Origin: Opitutaceae bacterium
GTDB taxonomy: Bacteria; Verrucomicrobiota; Verrucomicrobiia; Opitutales; Opitutaceae
Assembly (NCBI GenBank): GCA_015075305.1
Contig: JABTUS010000006.1
Coordinates: forward strand, 310,001 to 374,000
Length of the DNA stretch: 64,000 nt
Reading direction: 5' to 3'
Part shown: one piece after another, positions 17,378 to 26,146 of the stretch
How positions within the stretch are numbered: the first letter of the stretch is position 1
How the letters are laid out: every line of letters starts with the position of its first letter
Notes under the pieces: model-generated
What the model was told of the DNA's origin: nothing
What the model saw: only the letters and a program-made list of their open reading frames with translations
The model's database searches: none
Made by a program: the position numbers and the translations under genes

Positions 17378-18082
17378 TCACGGCTCCATTCCGAAGCGAA
17401 AGTCCTGGGCGGCCGCGACGACTGCCGGCCTGCCGCGATAGGTGGCGGGTTGAAAACGCCAGGAACGCAGCGCGTCCACCGCGATGTCGGCCAGATACGG
17501 ATGAGAGTTCGATGAGACTGACGGGAGCCGCACCCTGCCGTTTTCGTCGATGTAAAAGCTCACTCGCACGGAACCCCGGATACCGTCGTTTTTCGCGTCG
17601 CGCGGGTAGATTGGATTCACCGTGGAGACCACCCTGGGCGGACTGTCGAGCTGGCTGGCTTCGATCAACCGCTGCGAAAGCCGGTGAGACTGGCGGCCCG
17701 AGATGAAGTTCTTGGTGATGTTCATCCGGTTTGATTCGATGTATCCCGTGCGCTCGAAATTGAAGGTAAGCTCCACCTTCACGCCGACGCTTGCACCATC
17801 AACCTGCGCTGGAGTGAATTTCCATTGCCTGAGCACATCCTCGCAGGCCTTCACGAAGGGTTCGTGGGTGTACGCGAGCGGAAGACAGTCCGTGAGTTTG
17901 CCTTCGGCGCTGACGCCGATGGCCATCACAACCTCACCATGCGAAACCCCATCGCTGATCAGGACGAGTGGAAATTCGGGGAGCGGATTGTCAGGGTGAA
18001 ACTTGATTGAGGTGAAAGCGGCGGCCAGTGGCGTCGAGGCCGCGCCGACAAGGCAGAGAGCGAGGCAGAGGGAGGCTTTCAT
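17378..18082 (-). CDS. Secreted protein with two TonB-C-like domains
   Basis: The 234-residue protein has a signal peptide (MKASLCLALCLVGAASTPLA) and two copies of the TonB C-terminal fold. The first, about 40-120, contains EVVMAIGVSAEGKLTDC and DVLRQWKFTPAQ. The second, about 150-230, contains VVSTVNPIYPRDAKNDGIRG and VDALRSWRFQPA. There is no N-terminal transmembrane anchor or proline-rich spacer as in true TonB, so it is unlikely to energise receptors itself. I chose the start at 18082 over 18142 because of the signal peptide. It lies about 100 bases downstream of the PDH E2 gene. Confidence 0.75.
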   Translation of the reverse strand: MKASLCLALCLVGAASTPLAAAFTSIKFHPDNPLPEFPLVLISDGVSHGEVVMAIGVSAEGKLTDCLPLAYTHEPFVKACEDVLRQWKFTPAQVDGASVGVKVELTFNFERTGYIESNRMNITKNFISGRQSHRLSQRLIEASQLDSPPRVVSTVNPIYPRDAKNDGIRGSVRVSFYIDENGRVRLPSVSSNSHPYLADIAVDALRSWRFQPATYRGRPAVVAAAQDFRFGMEP

Positions 18083-18181
18083 GCGGAAACGGGCTTCCCG
18101 CAGTATAGCAGATTCCGGGCGTGCGGCAACAGGGCGCTGCACTAATGCCGCAGATGCAAACGGTCTCGGCCCCCGGGGCCG

Positions 18182-19531
18182 TCAGAGCAGCAGCAGGGAA
18201 GGCTTCTCCAGAAGCTCGCGAAGTGCGCTCATGAACTGTGCTCCAACCGCTCCGTCGACCACGCGATGATCGCATGACAGGGACAGGGTCATGCGCTGAC
18301 CGACGACGATCTGATCGTTCTCCACAACCGGCTTCTTGACTGTCGTACCAACGGCGAGGATTGCGGCGTTGGGCGGATTGATGATGGCTGAAAACCTGTC
18401 GATGCCCATCATGCCCAGATTGCTTACGCAGAATGTTCCCCCTGTGAACTGGTCGGGCTTCAATTTCTTTTCCTTGGCCAGTTTCCCCAGCGTCTTCGCT
18501 TCCGAACTGATGGCAAAAACGGACTTGAGGTGTGAATCGCGAATGACGGGCGTGATCAGGCCATCCTCGATCGCGACCGCGAATGAGACGTGGGCCGCTC
18601 CGAAATAGCGGATCTGGGTCTGTTCCCAGGAGGCATTGACGGCGGGCACACGGCGCAAGGCCTCAGCCGAGGCCTTGAGTATGAAATCGTTGACCGAGAT
18701 CCTGACGCCTTCCTTTTCGAGCGCGGAGTTGAGCTGCTGGCGCAGGGCAAGCAACGGGCCGACATCGACTTCGACATCGAGGTAGAAATGCGGGATTTGG
18801 GTCTTGGATTCCAGCAGGCGCCTGGCGATGACACCGCGCATCGTGGACACTGTGACGGTGCGTTCCTCCTGGATCGATCCCTTGGCGGAAAGTGAGAATG
18901 CGGCCGGCGTTGACGAGGAACGAGGGGCTGCAGGAGCTCCGGATTTGGTCGAGCCCGATTTTTCTGCTGCGAGAATGTCGGCGCGGACGACTCGCCCACC
19001 GGGACCCGAGCCTGAGACGCGAGCCGGATCTATTCCCTTTTCCGCAGCGAGTTTTCTTGCGAGAGGGGAAATGCGAAGGCGCTGTCCTTCGGTCGGAGCT
19101 GAAGCGGCGGAAGACGTCGGTTGCGCTGGTGCCGAAGTGCTGGCAGCAACAGCGTGAGCTGGAGCGGAATCGGCCGGCGAGGCGCCGGAGGCGGCAGGCT
19201 CCAGCTTTGCCGGGGGCGGTTCAGACTTTTGAGGGGGGGGGGCAACCTCTGCTTTTACCGTGCCCTTGCCGGCGGGTACTTCCACTTTTTCCCCTGCCTT
19301 GCCGATTGCGCAGAGCGGAGCGCCAATTTCGACCTGCGAGCCGGCAGGGGCGAATATCTTCAGAAGTGTTCCATCGAAGAAACACTCCAGCTCCATGGTG
19401 GCTTTGTCGGTCTCAACCTCGGCCAGCATCGTGCCATTCTTGACGGCATCGCCCTCGTTCTTCAGCCACTTGACCAGCGTGCCCACGGTCATGGTGTCGC
19501 TGAGTTTGGGCATGTCGATGATTTGAGCCAT
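18182..19531 (-). CDS. pdhC: Pyruvate dehydrogenase complex E2, dihydrolipoamide acetyltransferase
   Basis: The 449-residue protein has one lipoyl domain (about 1-78, with lipoyl lysine K43 in ETDKATME), an Ala/Pro-rich linker (about 90-145), a peripheral subunit-binding domain (RISPLARKLAAEKGIDPARV) and a catalytic domain with the active-site histidine H422 in CDHRVVDG. It transfers the acetyl group from lipoate to CoA. It is the last gene of the pdhA-pdhB-pdhC run. No E3 (lpd) gene is in the window. Confidence 0.95.
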   Translation of the reverse strand: MAQIIDMPKLSDTMTVGTLVKWLKNEGDAVKNGTMLAEVETDKATMELECFFDGTLLKIFAPAGSQVEIGAPLCAIGKAGEKVEVPAGKGTVKAEVAPPPQKSEPPPAKLEPAASGASPADSAPAHAVAASTSAPAQPTSSAASAPTEGQRLRISPLARKLAAEKGIDPARVSGSGPGGRVVRADILAAEKSGSTKSGAPAAPRSSSTPAAFSLSAKGSIQEERTVTVSTMRGVIARRLLESKTQIPHFYLDVEVDVGPLLALRQQLNSALEKEGVRISVNDFILKASAEALRRVPAVNASWEQTQIRYFGAAHVSFAVAIEDGLITPVIRDSHLKSVFAISSEAKTLGKLAKEKKLKPDQFTGGTFCVSNLGMMGIDRFSAIINPPNAAILAVGTTVKKPVVENDQIVVGQRMTLSLSCDHRVVDGAVGAQFMSALRELLEKPSLLLL

Positions 19532-19594
19532 GGTCTGTAATGAAGAGATCGGTTGCTTTCTGGATGCGGGGTGTGTTGCCGGGAGGCTGCGGTT

Positions 19595-19775
19595 CTAGGC
19601 GACCGCTGCGAGCGCGGCTCTCAGGATTCGCTGGGGATTGGGAAGCTGCTCGATTTCAACGGGCGGGCTGTAGATCGCAGGGGCATCGACTGTGGCCAGC
19701 CTGTGGATCGGGCCATCGAGCTCATCGAAAGCCTCGCGCTGGATCATGAAGGCCAGTTGTGAACCCACACTGGCG
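19595..19775 (-). pseudogene. pdhB: Displaced 3' end of pdhB (after an apparent one-base frameshift)
   Basis: Reading the minus strand in the +1-shifted frame from the break gives the E1-beta C-terminus: FASVGSQLAFMIQREAFDEL, continuing through LPNPQRILRAALAAVA to a TAG at 19595-19597. These roughly 60 residues complete a 325-residue E1-beta of normal length. They are out of frame with the upstream part by one missing base in the AAGGG run at about 19775-19780 (one A short on the plus strand). Confidence 0.85.
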
Positions 19776-20571
19776 AAGGGCTCTGCTCCTCAACAATGAG
19801 CACACGATGTGTGCGAGCCACCGAAGCGAGCACGGTGTCGATGTCGAGTGGCCGAATCGAGCGAAGGTCGACGATTTCGACGGAAATATCGTGCTCCTTT
19901 TCGAGCAGGTCTGCGGCGACCAGGGACTGCATCGCCGAGCGTCCGTAGGTGATGATGGAAAGGTCCGTGCCCGTCCGCTTGATGTCCGCCTTCCCCAGCG
20001 GAATCAGGTATTCGCCATCGGGAACCTCGCCCTTGTCCCCATAGAGCATGGTGTTTTCGAGGAAAAACACCGGATCATTGTCGCGGATGGCGGACTTGAG
20101 GAGACCCTTCGCGTCGTAGGGTGTGGATGGAACGACGACCTTCACCCCAGGGTGATGGGCGAGGACGTTTTCAGGCGTGTGGGAGTGTGTTGCGCCGACA
20201 TTGGTGCCCCCGTTGGCAGGTCCACGGATAACGATCGGGCAGTTGATCTGCCCTCCGGACATGTATCGGACGTTGGCCGCGTTGTTGAGGATCTGGTCAA
20301 AGGCGACGGAGTAGAAGGACCAGAACATCAGTTCCATGACGGGTCGTACGCCGAGCATTGAGGCGCCGATTCCCATGCCGATGAAACCAGCTTCACTGAT
20401 CGGCGTGTCGAGGATTCGTTTGGGGCCGTACTTGGCGAGGAGGGTTTCCGTGACCTTGTAGGCGCCGTTGAATTGGGCGACTTCCTCGCCCATGATGACG
20501 ACGTTGGGGTCACGATCGAGTTCCTCGGTAAGGGCGTGACGCAGGGCTTCGCGGTAGGTGATGACTGGCAC
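19744..20571 (-). CDS. pdhB: Pyruvate dehydrogenase E1 component beta subunit, frameshifted near the 3' end
   Basis: The open frame gives 275 residues of E1-beta: MGEEVAQFNGAYKVTETLL, RILDTPISEAGFIGMGIGAS and HHPGVKVVVPSTPYDAKGLL are diagnostic. After LIVEEQSPS the frame goes wrong and stops after VWVHNWPS. Inserting one T in the CCTTCGCC context (minus strand) restores the family's usual ending, listed separately at 19595-19775. Full length would be 325 residues. E1-beta binds TPP together with E1-alpha. Start is GTG, 36 bases after pdhA. Because PDH genes are usually important, a sequencing or assembly error is as likely as a true mutation. Confidence 0.9.
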   Translation of the reverse strand: MPVITYREALRHALTEELDRDPNVVIMGEEVAQFNGAYKVTETLLAKYGPKRILDTPISEAGFIGMGIGASMLGVRPVMELMFWSFYSVAFDQILNNAANVRYMSGGQINCPIVIRGPANGGTNVGATHSHTPENVLAHHPGVKVVVPSTPYDAKGLLKSAIRDNDPVFFLENTMLYGDKGEVPDGEYLIPLGKADIKRTGTDLSIITYGRSAMQSLVAADLLEKEHDISVEIVDLRSIRPLDIDTVLASVARTHRVLIVEEQSPSPVWVHNWPS

Positions 20572-20607
20572 GGTAAAGTGGGAAAAAGGTGGTGGCTCGG
20601 TGAAAAC

Positions 20608-21708
20608 CTACTCGAAGAAAAGACGGCCTTCTGACGTCCGGCGGTCAGGGTTGTCGGCCTCCCAATAGACATCCTTCTGGATGTCCTCCACGGTTGGGAA
20701 GGGGCTTGCGTCCGCAAAATCTGCGGCGGCGTCGGCTTCCGCCCGGGCCTCGGCATCGATGGATTCAATCAGCGCATCGGTTAGAACCCCCTCGGCACGG
20801 AAAACGCCCTGATTGTGCATGATCGGATCCTTGGTGCGTTGGTATTCCTCGATCTCGGACTTGTCGCGATAGGTCTTGTCTGGATCTGCGACCGAATGTC
20901 CGCGGTAGCGGTACGTCCTGATTTCAACAACCGCGGGTTTCGATTCCTCGCGCGCGCGTGTGAGGTATTCGTTCATGACTGACCTCACCTCGTACAGGTC
21001 GTAGCCGTCGCAGCTTGCCCACTCCATGTGATAGCCCTCGGCGCGCCGGGCGAGGTCGCCGGCCGACGAACGATCCTGGCTGGTGCCCATGGAGTAGCCA
21101 TTGTTTTCAATGACAAAGACGACGGGAAGATCCCAAAGCGCAGCCAGATTGTAGGACTCATGGACAGCACCCTGATTGACCGCACCATCGCCCATGAAAG
21201 CCATGGCGGCACCCTTTTCGCCCTTGTACTTTAACGCAAAGGCGAGGCCGGTGCCAAGCGGCACCTGTCCGCCGACGATGCCGTGTCCGCCCCAGAAGTT
21301 GCGGGAAGGGTCGAAGTAGTGCATGGAACCGCCTTTGCCCTTGGAGCAGCCCGTCACTTTTCCGTAGAGCTCTGCCATCAGCGGCTTTGTATCCATGCCG
21401 ACCGCGATGGCGTGGCCATGATCGCGGTAGGCCGTGATGATGTGGTCATGCCTGCCCATGAGCGAACAGCACCCGACGGCCAGCGCTTCCTGACCGATGT
21501 AGAGATGAAGAAACCCGCCGATCTGCTTCTTCAGGTACGAACGGAGGCTGCGTTCCTCGAATCGCCGGATGCGCACGATTTTTCGGTACATCTCGATCTT
21601 CTGTTCAACCGTCAGCAGTTTGTTGATCGGAGCATTGCGATGCCGCGCGGGATCGGGAGCGCCTGAGGCGTCTTTCTTGTCTTCGAGAACTGTCGGTTTT
21701 TTGCTCAC
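20608..21708 (-). CDS. pdhA: Pyruvate dehydrogenase E1 component alpha subunit
   Basis: The 366-residue protein has the TPP-binding motif GDGAVNQGAVHESYNLAALW ending in IENN, plus the phosphorylation-loop-like segment YRYRGHSVADPDKTYR of the E1-alpha family and FLHLYIGQEALAVG. With E1-beta it decarboxylates pyruvate and acetylates E2 lipoate. The start codon is GTG. It follows the pyrophosphatase gene by 54 bases and precedes pdhB by 36 bases, consistent with one transcript. Confidence 0.96.
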   Translation of the reverse strand: MSKKPTVLEDKKDASGAPDPARHRNAPINKLLTVEQKIEMYRKIVRIRRFEERSLRSYLKKQIGGFLHLYIGQEALAVGCCSLMGRHDHIITAYRDHGHAIAVGMDTKPLMAELYGKVTGCSKGKGGSMHYFDPSRNFWGGHGIVGGQVPLGTGLAFALKYKGEKGAAMAFMGDGAVNQGAVHESYNLAALWDLPVVFVIENNGYSMGTSQDRSSAGDLARRAEGYHMEWASCDGYDLYEVRSVMNEYLTRAREESKPAVVEIRTYRYRGHSVADPDKTYRDKSEIEEYQRTKDPIMHNQGVFRAEGVLTDALIESIDAEARAEADAAADFADASPFPTVEDIQKDVYWEADNPDRRTSEGRLFFE

Positions 21709-21762
21709 GGGAAACGCTGGTAAGGAAGTTGGACAACAAGTCTTCGCCGTCTTCAGGCGAAA

Positions 21763-23493
21763 TCAAGTGTTACTTCCGGCAGCGGATGGAGCTGCGGCGG
21801 CCGCGCCACCCTGCATTTCGCGAAGGATTCCGGAGAGGTAGGGGATGAGCTGCTTCTTGCGGCTGACAATTCCCGGTAGGTCGAAAATCTCGTCCTTCTC
21901 GACATGGGGATAACTGATGCGGGAGATGAAATCGAAGTCGCCCTTCACGAGCAGAAGCGAATTCTGGGTGTTGATGTCGGTGACAAGCAGCGCCGAGAAA
22001 AGGAGAGACTCCTCGGTCTGCACCTTTCCCAAGGCGCTGATGATCGCGCGGGCATGATTCCAGAAATTTCCAAATCCCAGTTCCTCCACCTGGGACACGG
22101 AGAAGCGGACGCTGCTTTCCTCGTAGACCTTGAAATCGGAGCGGATGACGACCTCAGGGGGATTTGCGAGGATGACCGAACCGGAGCTGAAGATGGAGTC
22201 AGCCAGCGCACTTGAATTCACGCCGGCGATCCGACTGAGCCAGGAGAGGATGGACGCATCCTTTTCCGTTGCTGTCGGAGAATTCAGATGAAGCGTGTCG
22301 GCAATGATGCCGCCCATCATGACGCCTGCGATTGAAGCGGATGGCGTCAGTCCCTCCCGACGAAAAAGATCGGCCACAATGGTGCACGTCGAACCGACAG
22401 GTTCATTCAGGAAGAGGATCGGCTGCTGGGTGTTCATTGCGCCGAGCCGGTGATGGTCAATGATTTCAGTGATTGTGACCTCGCCCGCTCCGGGCACGGC
22501 CTGTGTCAATTCATTGTGGTCCACCAGCACCAGCCTCGTGCGCACCGGCTTCAGGATATCCGCCCGGGTGAGAATTCCCTGAAGCCTGCCTTCGTCGTTG
22601 AGCACCATGAAGGTGCCCGTGCTGGACGTGGAGAATTTCCTGCGCAGATCGCTCAGACGCGCATCCGCCGTCACCGAGGAGTATTTCCTGTCAACCAGAC
22701 TGTCTATGGTGGAAGCCGTGCGGATGACCCATGCCGTGTTGGCGGAGTCATGGGGGCTCACGAGCACGGAAACACCGCGGGCCTTCGCCTGGGCGATGAT
22801 CTCGTCGTCGACTCCCAGGTTCCCCGTTACGACGATCGCGCGCACGCCGATCTGCAGGGAGCGCTGCTGGATGTCCCAGCGATCTCCCACTATGATGATC
22901 GACTGCGTTGCGGGGATTCCCTCGTCCTGGGCGACTTTCCAGAAGGATCGGACATCCATGGCACCAACGCGGATGAACATTTCCTCGCAGTCGTCCGGAC
23001 GGACCGAGTGAATCACGCGTGCGCCAAGGGCGCGGGTCAGATTGTTCAGGCTTGTGCGGACCTTTCGCATTTCGCGGGCTTCCTTGACCCGAGGGGTGAA
23101 GAATCCGCCGAGTTGAAAGATAGAAATGGTTCCGACAACGCGACGATCGGGAGTGGCCACGGGCAGCAATCGCACATCGTGCTTGTCGATCAGGGCGAGG
23201 GCTTCCGAGCAAGTTGCATTCTCCGCCACGGAAATGACTTCGGAAACCATGACATCGCGCACGCGAGGCGTGACATCGCTCACATACAGGGGCAGCGGTT
23301 GGTTGAAACGGTTGAGGATCGCATCGATGCGGGCGTTCGAATTCCCACAGCGGGCTGCCTGGAATCCGGTTTCCCCTCTGGTTTCCTTGAAGGCTGCGTA
23401 CGCGATTGCCGAGCAAATGGCATCGGCGTCCGGATTCCGATGTCCGATGACGTAGGTTGAAGTTGTTGATGAGAGACTTGGAAGGACGGACAT
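21763..23493 (-). CDS. ppaC: Manganese-dependent inorganic pyrophosphatase with CBS and DRTGG regulatory domains
   Basis: The 576-residue family II pyrophosphatase has the DHH-domain motifs VIGHRNPDADAICSA (about 15-29), LVDHNELTQ and IIDHHRLG, and a C-terminal DHHA2 domain with SRKKQLIP near the end. Between the first and second motifs sit a CBS half (about 70-125), a DRTGG-like domain (about 130-245) and another CBS half (about 245-310). This CBS-PPase layout is known for adenine-nucleotide control of pyrophosphate hydrolysis. It stands directly upstream of pdhA on the same strand. Confidence 0.93.
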   Translation of the reverse strand: MSVLPSLSSTTSTYVIGHRNPDADAICSAIAYAAFKETRGETGFQAARCGNSNARIDAILNRFNQPLPLYVSDVTPRVRDVMVSEVISVAENATCSEALALIDKHDVRLLPVATPDRRVVGTISIFQLGGFFTPRVKEAREMRKVRTSLNNLTRALGARVIHSVRPDDCEEMFIRVGAMDVRSFWKVAQDEGIPATQSIIIVGDRWDIQQRSLQIGVRAIVVTGNLGVDDEIIAQAKARGVSVLVSPHDSANTAWVIRTASTIDSLVDRKYSSVTADARLSDLRRKFSTSSTGTFMVLNDEGRLQGILTRADILKPVRTRLVLVDHNELTQAVPGAGEVTITEIIDHHRLGAMNTQQPILFLNEPVGSTCTIVADLFRREGLTPSASIAGVMMGGIIADTLHLNSPTATEKDASILSWLSRIAGVNSSALADSIFSSGSVILANPPEVVIRSDFKVYEESSVRFSVSQVEELGFGNFWNHARAIISALGKVQTEESLLFSALLVTDINTQNSLLLVKGDFDFISRISYPHVEKDEIFDLPGIVSRKKQLIPYLSGILREMQGGAAAAAPSAAGSNT

Positions 23494-23657
23494 GATTGCC
23501 GCAGGAGCGAATGGCTTTGAGGACGCGAAACCGTCCGAAACGCAATCGTTTCAGTGGTGCCGGGCAAGGAGTTATCGTCCGACACTTCGTGATTTTACAA
23601 TGTCCCCGAAATCATGGCGCTTTGTCGGGGCAGACGACGTTGATGCCACTTTTGCCG

Positions 23658-24410
23658 TCAGAGGCCGGTGCCGGGAATTCCATCTTCCGCAGCGATGGTG
23701 TTGCCGGAATCCAGTCCGTAGATCCGTCGTGTGCCGCCTGCCTTGACGGTCGAACGAAGATCAGAGGTCAAGTTCCCCTGGGTTCCAACCAGCTTGTTTC
23801 CAACGTCCTTGAAATACTGCACGTTGTTGCCGAGGAACAGGATATGGCCGCCCTGATCGCCGTAGGTGCCCAGGTTTGCAGTTGAGCCGACTCCGTTCCA
23901 GGTTCCTGAGGCGGTCAAGCCGCGGGTGAAGGCGAGGGGGGTGGTGGAGGGATCTGTTACCTTGAGGCCGCCGACAAAATTGATGCTCGGCACCCTTGTG
24001 AGCAGATCAGGGTGGAGGGAGTTTTTCGTGGGATCGGCAGGATCGAGAATCCCGGATGGCGCAAAGCCGTCAAAAAGGCTGTCGTTCTTCGAAAATAAGA
24101 GACTCGCCTCGTTTATGCCGCCATATTTGGCCAGAAGGCCCAGATAGACGAAGTATTTGCTCGGTGCAGTGACGGATGGTGCGGGCACCATGCTTGGGTC
24201 CGGAAGACGGTCATTGTGATCGCTTGCGTAAAGAAGCGCGGCTTTGCCGATTTCGCGGAGATTGCTGGCGTCAACCGCCCTCTGAGCGGTTTCGCGAACT
24301 TTTCCGATTGTTGGAACAATGATGGCCGAGAGAATGCCGATGATTGCTATAACCGTTAGAAGCTCAATGAGCGTGAATGCATTGTGTCTTGAGATGAATT
24401 TGATTTGCAT
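23658..24410 (-). CDS. Type II secretion / pseudopilin-like protein with prepilin N-terminus
   Basis: The 250-residue protein has a short basic leader (MQIKFISRHNA) and the prepilin helix FTLIELLTVIAIIGILSAII with the +5 Glu. The residue before the cleavage site is Ala rather than the usual Gly. After the helix come VRETAQRAVDASNLREIGKA and a C-terminal part with GGHILFLGNNVQYFKD, the Verrucomicrobia/Planctomycete H-X9 pseudopilin style. Such genes occur in many copies in these genomes and their individual roles are unknown. It is divergent from ilvE. Confidence 0.85.
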   Translation of the reverse strand: MQIKFISRHNAFTLIELLTVIAIIGILSAIIVPTIGKVRETAQRAVDASNLREIGKAALLYASDHNDRLPDPSMVPAPSVTAPSKYFVYLGLLAKYGGINEASLLFSKNDSLFDGFAPSGILDPADPTKNSLHPDLLTRVPSINFVGGLKVTDPSTTPLAFTRGLTASGTWNGVGSTANLGTYGDQGGHILFLGNNVQYFKDVGNKLVGTQGNLTSDLRSTVKAGGTRRIYGLDSGNTIAAEDGIPGTGL

Positions 24411-24513
24411 AACGCATCAAGAAATTGGCATTTCAATTGCGATGGCAATTCGAATTCGCGAAATTCGTGCGAAGCTGGACAAAGCTCTGCGCGCCTTTTA
24501 ACCGTGTCGGAGA

Positions 24514-25380
24514 ATGAAGATTTTTCTCGATGGCACGTGGGTGGATGCGGCGGAGGCAAAGATTTCCGTGTTCGATCACGGCCTGCTGTATGGAGACGGA
24601 GTTTTTGAAGGCATCCGCCTCTATGGAGGCAATGTGTTCCGTCTGGACCAGCATCTCGAGCGGCTGGAATATTCGGCAAAGGCGATCCTGCTGGACCTCC
24701 CCTGGAGTCGCCGCGAGTTGAGTGAGGCGGTTTGCGAGACTTGCCGGATCAACAAGCTTCAGGACGCCTACATCCGGCTGGTTGTAACCCGAGGTGTGGG
24801 TGACCTGGGTTTGTCTCCCTGGTTGTGCAGCAAGCCATCGATTTTTATCATTGCGGACAAGATCGCCCTGTACCCGGCAAAGTATTACACCGAAGGACTG
24901 GGGATTGTGACGGTACCCACCCGCCGCGTGAATCCCGCCGCGTTGAGCCCCGCCATCAAGTCGCTCAACTACCTCAACAACATTCTGGCAAAGATCGAGG
25001 CGAAGCAGTTTGGCGCTCTCGAGGCGATCATGTTGAATGACCAGGGATTCGTGGCCGAATGCACGGGCGACAATATCTTCATTGTGCACAAGGGCCGCAT
25101 CATTACCCCCGCTGCCCAGCAGGGTGCGCTCAAGGGCATCACGCGGGATGCGGTGTTTGACCTGGCCCTCCAACTGGGCATCCCAATCGAAGAGCATGAC
25201 CTGACCCGCTATGATGTCTGGAACGCCGACGAGGTCTTTCTCACAGGAACTGGCGCCGAGGTGATACCGGTCGTCAAGCTTGACGGACGACGGATTGGCA
25301 CCGGAGCGCCTGGTCCGATTTTCGCCCGTGTGCTCGAGGCCTTCAGGAAGGCCGTTTTGAGGGACGGTACCCGCCTCTAG
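24514..25380 (+). CDS. ilvE: Branched-chain amino acid aminotransferase (class IV PLP)
   Basis: The 288-residue protein is a fold-type IV aminotransferase: FDHGLLYGDGVFEGIRLYGG (about 20-39), the Schiff-base lysine K149 in SPAIKSLNYLNN, and the family segment AECTGDNIFIVHKGRIITP. It interconverts Val, Leu and Ile with their 2-oxo acids using glutamate/2-oxoglutarate. A D-alanine aminotransferase-like activity cannot be fully excluded from sequence. Unlike most genes here, it has a good GGAG ribosome-binding site just before the ATG. Confidence 0.9.
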   Translation: MKIFLDGTWVDAAEAKISVFDHGLLYGDGVFEGIRLYGGNVFRLDQHLERLEYSAKAILLDLPWSRRELSEAVCETCRINKLQDAYIRLVVTRGVGDLGLSPWLCSKPSIFIIADKIALYPAKYYTEGLGIVTVPTRRVNPAALSPAIKSLNYLNNILAKIEAKQFGALEAIMLNDQGFVAECTGDNIFIVHKGRIITPAAQQGALKGITRDAVFDLALQLGIPIEEHDLTRYDVWNADEVFLTGTGAEVIPVVKLDGRRIGTGAPGPIFARVLEAFRKAVLRDGTRL

Positions 25381-25424
25381 GTTCGAAGGTTCTGGACAAG
25401 GGGCGAATCAGCCGATTCGGAAAG

Positions 25425-25442
25425 GTGCGCCAGTTGGCGCAC
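25425..25442 (+). terminator. Candidate stem-loop after ilvE
   Basis: GTGCGCCA-GT-TGGCGCAC is a perfect 8-bp inverted repeat 45 bases after the ilvE stop. A second small inverted repeat, CGAATC / GATTCG, precedes it at 25404-25419. There is no T-run, so termination is only suggested. Confidence 0.35.
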
Positions 25443-25532
25443 TCCTGCGTCTTTCCTGCACAGTTGAAACTTGAATGGATTGGTGAACTCCCTCCACTCC
25501 CTGCGCTTGCGTCAACGGCGACAACTGGCACG

Positions 25533-25547
25533 TTGCTTGCGAAGCAA
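25533..25547 (+). promoter_or_regulatory. Inverted repeat upstream of mcsA
   Basis: TTGCTT-GCG-AAGCAA is a perfect 6-3-6 inverted repeat about 80 bases before the mcsA ATG. It could be an operator for the stress operon. No ctsR gene or CIRCE element is seen, so the regulator is unknown. Confidence 0.3.
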
Positions 25548-25614
25548 ATCACGAAAATGTGCCTAGTCCGGTCCAATTTTGTATTCGCCGTGTCGATATT
25601 TCCGGCACGTGTGG

Positions 25615-25620
25615 TATCAT
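25615..25620 (+). promoter_or_regulatory. Candidate -10 box of mcsA (possible leaderless transcript)
   Basis: TATCAT lies six bases before the mcsA ATG. If this is the -10 box, transcription would start at or next to the start codon. No clear -35 hexamer and no Shine-Dalgarno sequence are seen. Confidence 0.3.
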
Positions 25621-25626
25621 TGCCTT

Positions 25627-26142
25627 ATGCCCAGCCCACTCAAATGTGATTTCTGCACGAAGTCGGCCACTGTCCATCTTACGCAAATTGTGAATAACAA
25701 GGTGCATAAGGTGGATTTGTGCGAGGAATGTGCGCAGGCAAAGGGCGTCACGGACCCCAGTGGATTCTCGCTGGCGGACTTGCTGATGAAGGCATCGCTC
25801 AACAATGAACCGCCTGTGCCGGCGGGCTTGCGGTGTGAGCAATGCGGATTCACCCAGGCGGATTTCAAGAAGCACGGACGCTTCGGTTGTCCGCAATGCT
25901 ACCAGACATTCTCCCAGATGGTTGAACCGATGCTGGGATCAATGCACAAGGGCACCTCACATGCCGGAAAGGTGCCCCTGCGGGCCATAGCCCGGAAATC
26001 TCTCTATGAAAGACTGACCAAGCTGGAATTCGACCTCGACGACGCCATCAAGTCAGAGCGTTACGAAGACGCAGCCCGCTACCGCGATGAAATCCTCCAA
26101 GCCAAACAAGCCTTTGATCACAAGCCGGCGCAAGAGCGCTAG
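25627..26142 (+). CDS. mcsA: McsA, activator of protein arginine kinase (UvrB/UvrC-motif protein)
   Basis: The 171-residue protein has four CxxC pairs in two zinc-ribbon units: CDFC and CEEC near the start, CEQC and CPQC in the middle. A C-terminal UVR motif follows (LEFDLDDAIKSERYEDAARY, about 138-157). This is the McsA layout; McsA binds and activates the arginine kinase McsB. The gene order mcsA-mcsB-clpC matches the Firmicutes ctsR operon minus ctsR. The ATG at 25627 starts directly at the first zinc ribbon (MPSPLKCDFC). Confidence 0.9.
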   Translation: MPSPLKCDFCTKSATVHLTQIVNNKVHKVDLCEECAQAKGVTDPSGFSLADLLMKASLNNEPPVPAGLRCEQCGFTQADFKKHGRFGCPQCYQTFSQMVEPMLGSMHKGTSHAGKVPLRAIARKSLYERLTKLEFDLDDAIKSERYEDAARYRDEILQAKQAFDHKPAQER

Positions 26143-26146
26143 CGCC

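Noticed and set aside
25381-25626. CIRCE or CtsR operator upstream of mcsA
   Set aside because: Neither the TTAGCACTC-N9-GAGTGCTAA element nor tandem CtsR heptads are present.
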